NCBI GenBank assembly: GCA_964647625.1
Contig: CAZYHZ010000004.1
Coordinates: forward strand, 1-64,000
DNA from: DASRJG01 sp964647625
GTDB lineage: Bacteria; Acidobacteriota; Polarisedimenticolia; Polarisedimenticolales; DASRJG01
Length of the DNA stretch: 64,000 nucleotides
Direction: 5' to 3'
Made by a program: the position numbers and the translations under genes. Below, in pieces: positions 61,020-64,000 of this stretch. The notes beneath the pieces are model-generated. The model did no database searches. It saw only the letters and a program-made list of their open reading frames with translations, and had not been told where the DNA came from. The stretch's first letter is position 1. Each line of letters begins with the position of its first letter.

Positions 61020-63005
61020 TCAGGAGCCGATGCGGACGGCCCCTCCGATCGCTTGAAGCCTCAACGCCTTATTGATCCGAATCCTCGTTGGGCTTGCCCG
61101 TGGGCCCTTGATCAGAACGTCACCGTAAACGGGAGCCTGCGCGATCCCGGTTTCGAGCATGTTGTACGGGCGATCGAAAGAGCCATCTTGGGGCCCGGAA
61201 TAGGTGAAGTCGACCCAGGTTGGGGTCCCGTTGACTCCATGCGAGTCGATCGCGACGTCCATGTACTCGTACGGACTCGTTCCCCCGCTCTTGAGCGGAA
61301 TGATCGCCACACCGAGTTGATCATCGTTGAAGACGGAACCGACCGCGAGAGCCGCATCGGTCGGGTCGTTTCCAGGTGTGTTCATATCGATCAGATCACT
61401 CATCGATCCGTTGGAGAGTCCGTACGCGGGGTCAGGCTGACAATACTCGGGGTCCCAACCCCAGATGACATAGAGTCCATTCTGCATGGAGGAATTGTTG
61501 GTGAACTTGCGTCGCACTCCCATCCAATAGCTGCGCGTGCCGTCCTTCGTCAGCTTCAACGCAAGTGTTCCTGCCCCCGCGGAGTTGTCGAAACGACTGA
61601 CCCTGTAGGTTCCACCAGCTCCGATCGTTTGAACCTGTGAGTCCGGGATCCATCCCAGAATGTACTTGTAGTACGGATTGGGGTCGCCAGGGAGACCGCC
61701 CGATCCCATGACGTCAAAAACGTCTCCATACGTTTCGTTGTGGCCGAACAAGCTGATCGGAGGGTCGCCCACATCCACCTGCCAAAGACCGGCATGCCAC
61801 AGACCATAAGTGTGTCCGAGTTCGTGCGCGATGGTCCCAGGATCGAAATTCCCGTTGATGCGGATTCTTGGCAGCCCGACGTCGGACTGCCCACTGGGGA
61901 AGCCGTTAATTTGTGAGAACACGACAATGATTCGGTCAAAACTCGCCAGATCGTAGTCAGCGGCTGCCTTGCTCTCCGCATCCGCCTGCAACCGGGTATT
62001 CCCGCCATTGGCGGACGCGTAGTACGAAGCCATCTGCGGCATCAGGTACAGCTGCGGGGTCACCGTGTTCGTCAGGCTGGTCTGGCCATAGGAAACGTCC
62101 GCGAAGAACGGCGAGACTGCGGTGTCCATTACTTGCTGCGCGGCTGCGGCGGTGAAACCGGCAGGATCTCCAAGCAGGTCCGAAAACTCGACCCGAATCA
62201 CGATGACTTTCTTGTTCCCCGTGGTCCACGACGAAGGGGTTTGCAGAGCGGGTAGATCATGTCCTCCGTGAAGCAAGGCTGTGGCACTCACGATCGGAAC
62301 GGGTTCAAGTCTCGCTTCAAGCGCCGCGTTGCGACACTCCGCGAGCGGCAGATCCTTCCCGGATGCGAACCTGTAGACCTGACCGCCCATCTCGGCCAGC
62401 TGCGTGGGCGAGCCGGGGGCCGTGCGCTCGCCCGCTGGGCGCAAATCCACGACCGGAACGTCCGCAGCCGGAGTCTCATCCTGCTCGAGCGCGCGTAGCG
62501 CGTGTTCGTCCACCGCCATCAGGTCGTCGACGACGATGCCGTGAAGCGGTATTCCGAGTTTGCTGGTCTGAATCGTCCGCCGGCCGTATACAAAAGCTCG
62601 ATAGGTGACGCCGTGGAGCTTCACGAAGCGTTCGATTGAGGGAACGGAGGGCCCGCCGGCGGCGGGTTCGGATACCACCACCAGCAAATCGCCGATGCCC
62701 GAGATCGGGGTCTCCAGCTCGTGTACGACCTGCGCCGGTAGTCGCCTTCGGACTGCCTGAGGCACCGCGGCCGCAATGGCCTTACGTGGGTCCGATTGGA
62801 TCAGCTTGGACAAGGCCTCGCGACGAAGCTTGGCGAGTTGGACGCCCTGTGGATCGGATTCGCTTCCCGCGGCCGCGACGCGATCGGCCCAAGCATCGAA
62901 CGCGGCCACTGAGGGGGGCGTAGCGGTCTCGGCCGCAAAGGCAGGGAGGACCGCCACTATAATGAAGGCCCGCAGAGCGAATAGCGCGCTCGTGCTCCGC
63001 ATCAT
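61020..63005 (-). CDS. M11/gametolysin-like exported metalloprotease
   Basis: The 661-residue product has a signal peptide, a prodomain-like region of about 230 residues, and a metzincin zinc motif HELGHTYGLWH (about residue 390) followed by a Met-turn (FDVMGSGG). This matches the peptidase M11 (gametolysin) or M6-like metzincin group. The catalytic Glu and three His are present. The C-terminal 130 residues are beta-rich and of unknown function. Its ATG overlaps the stop of the upstream tail-fibre-like gene by 4 nt (ATGA). Secreted protease; substrate unknown. Confidence 0.85.
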   Translation of the reverse strand: MMRSTSALFALRAFIIVAVLPAFAAETATPPSVAAFDAWADRVAAAGSESDPQGVQLAKLRREALSKLIQSDPRKAIAAAVPQAVRRRLPAQVVHELETPISGIGDLLVVVSEPAAGGPSVPSIERFVKLHGVTYRAFVYGRRTIQTSKLGIPLHGIVVDDLMAVDEHALRALEQDETPAADVPVVDLRPAGERTAPGSPTQLAEMGGQVYRFASGKDLPLAECRNAALEARLEPVPIVSATALLHGGHDLPALQTPSSWTTGNKKVIVIRVEFSDLLGDPAGFTAAAAQQVMDTAVSPFFADVSYGQTSLTNTVTPQLYLMPQMASYYASANGGNTRLQADAESKAAADYDLASFDRIIVVFSQINGFPSGQSDVGLPRIRINGNFDPGTIAHELGHTYGLWHAGLWQVDVGDPPISLFGHNETYGDVFDVMGSGGLPGDPNPYYKYILGWIPDSQVQTIGAGGTYRVSRFDNSAGAGTLALKLTKDGTRSYWMGVRRKFTNNSSMQNGLYVIWGWDPEYCQPDPAYGLSNGSMSDLIDMNTPGNDPTDAALAVGSVFNDDQLGVAIIPLKSGGTSPYEYMDVAIDSHGVNGTPTWVDFTYSGPQDGSFDRPYNMLETGIAQAPVYGDVLIKGPRASPTRIRINKALRLQAIGGAVRIGS

Positions 63006-64000
63006 TGCAGGCTCACGAGCATGAGCACCATGCCCTGACCTTGCTCGAGCTTGCTCATTGCCTTGCCGAGAATGGCGCCCTCGGCGCGCCGGTGGTCCGC
63101 AACCTTCATGCAGCGACCGGGAGTGTTCGATGCCGTGAGTAAGTCGCCGGGGTGAATCGCACCATATCGTGCGTCGGCGAGCGCGTAAACGCGTCCGCTC
63201 AAGGCGACGTTTTGACCTCCTGGAAGTGCGCTGTCTTGGCGCATGCTGATTCCGGGTTTGATTCCGTTCGCGCCGCTCACGACACCCGCGACGCGAGTGT
63301 CGTACTCGGTATCGCTCAGCGCGAGCTCACCCTGATGCTCGGAGTCGATGATGACCACGGATCCTTCCGGAATACGTTGAGATGACATGGCAAATGGCTC
63401 GGAGAGGTCGCTTCCTCCGGTAATCTCAAGAACGCTTACGGTAGCCTGGCCGTTCACGTTGACCGGTCCGTAAAACGCGGCGGCCGTTCCGTTCCCGCCG
63501 AGGTACGCCGCATTGTTTCCGTCGGTTCCGTACTGGAAGAGCCCGCCCCATCCGGACCCGGTCGATTGACCCACGATTCCGTAGCCACCGCTGGTTTCTC
63601 CGGCGATCGTGTTCCCGGTGCTGGCAGTCGCCTCGATCGGTCCGGAAAGGATGGTGCCGCTCATGTTGAGCGTGCCGTCCTCGTGGATCTCCATCCATGT
63701 CGCGCCGCCGGCCCGGAACGCCAGCCCCGATGCGGATGACAACCCTCGACGGTAGTACGCGATTTGGCCGCGGGTTGCGCTACCGGTGCCGAAGTTGACG
63801 GCACCAAGCGTGTCTTCGCGAAACGGCCCCGGGGGGGCTTCGGAGTTCCAAAGTTCCAGCACGGATCCGTTGCCGGAATTCGATGAGACCAGCCGCTCGA
63901 AGGCCTGTCCACCCTGAATGTGAAGGGGGGCTGCCGGAGTTGTCGTGCCGATCCCAACGTGACCTGAGACTAAGAGACCGTCGGGACCGCCAACCACGAC
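63002..64000 (-). CDS. Tail-fibre-like protein, 5' end outside window
   Basis: About 333 residues visible, running to the window edge with no start in reach. Sequence such as VGIGTTTPAAPLHIQGGQ, QSTGSGWGGLFQYG and GNTIAGETSGGYGIVG is typical of phage tail-fibre or peptidase G2-like beta-helical proteins; the end (GIKPGISMRQDS, RYGAIHPGDLLTASNTPG) resembles the C-terminal domain of such proteins. It is translationally coupled to the metalloprotease gene by an ATGA overlap. Confidence 0.78.
   Translation of the reverse strand, partial: VVVGGPDGLLVSGHVGIGTTTPAAPLHIQGGQAFERLVSSNSGNGSVLELWNSEAPPGPFREDTLGAVNFGTGSATRGQIAYYRRGLSSASGLAFRAGGATWMEIHEDGTLNMSGTILSGPIEATASTGNTIAGETSGGYGIVGQSTGSGWGGLFQYGTDGNNAAYLGGNGTAAAFYGPVNVNGQATVSVLEITGGSDLSEPFAMSSQRIPEGSVVIIDSEHQGELALSDTEYDTRVAGVVSGANGIKPGISMRQDSALPGGQNVALSGRVYALADARYGAIHPGDLLTASNTPGRCMKVADHRRAEGAILGKAMSKLEQGQGMVLMLVSLQ

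Overview
The window is about 64 kb of very GC-rich bacterial chromosome. It is dominated by exported, modular, cysteine-rich or repeat-rich proteins. Several families point to Acidobacteriota or a neighbouring phylum: an Oar-like TonB-dependent receptor with an N-terminal carboxypeptidase-regulatory domain, an Acidobacteria-type VWFA-related protein, an M13 metallopeptidase lipoprotein, and Kelch, Asp-box and CNDGNPCTDD-repeat secreted proteins. The phylum assignment is inference. No rRNA, tRNA or CRISPR array was seen.

Layout. 1-9.6 kb: an incomplete Asp-box/FnIII/Cys-repeat exoprotein, a 6-Cys secreted peptide, a triple tail-collar fusion, a Kelch protein, and a VWFA-related gene broken by in-frame stops. 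9.6-12.3 kb: a small regulon candidate in which an XRE-TPR regulator and three small exported proteins are associated with three copies of an 18-bp palindrome. 12.3-19.1 kb: a beta-propeller/PepSY operon, a CDF-like transporter, a 3-beta-HSD-like/5-alpha-reductase-like pair and the M13 peptidase. 19.1-21.5 kb: a 161-bp palindromic MITE-like element and two tandem identical IS630-family copies, all at one TA in the stop codon of the next gene. 21.5-31 kb: large exported repeat proteins (two-copy YCC motif, nine-copy GACC repeat, CSLREA/beta-helix, CBM9-like, triple Ig-like). 31-37.6 kb: an ECF sigma factor with a membrane protein and a Cys-rich peptide, another membrane protein, and a 1085-residue Kelch/MopE-like protein. 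37.7-43.4 kb: a hybrid histidine kinase translationally coupled to a DUF4388 protein, plus two exported proteins. 43.5-49.6 kb: a PLD-like protein, a PAN-domain protein, an OmpA-domain protein, small exported proteins and a DUF1566 protein; a dispersed 49-nt repeat lies between genes twice. 49.6-64 kb: a phosphodiesterase-like lipoprotein, the TonB receptor, a retropepsin-like protease, a 1272-residue Asp-box/Cys-repeat protein, a TMTC-like glycosyltransferase, an M11-like metalloprotease, and an incomplete tail-fibre-like protein.

How it fits together. Most products carry signal peptides. At least five unrelated exoproteins end in the same module of about 90 residues, finishing in Cys-Pro at the C terminus; degenerate copies occur in five others. 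The simplest reading is a cell-surface or secretion-directed protein set built by shuffling a few modules: Asp-box propellers, Kelch, TSP3/MopE calcium-type repeats, CNDGNPCTDD repeats, a jelly-roll domain of about 190 residues, and the C-terminal module. The two items most worth following are that C-terminal module and the palindrome-linked XRE-TPR/small exported peptide locus at 9.6-12.3 kb.
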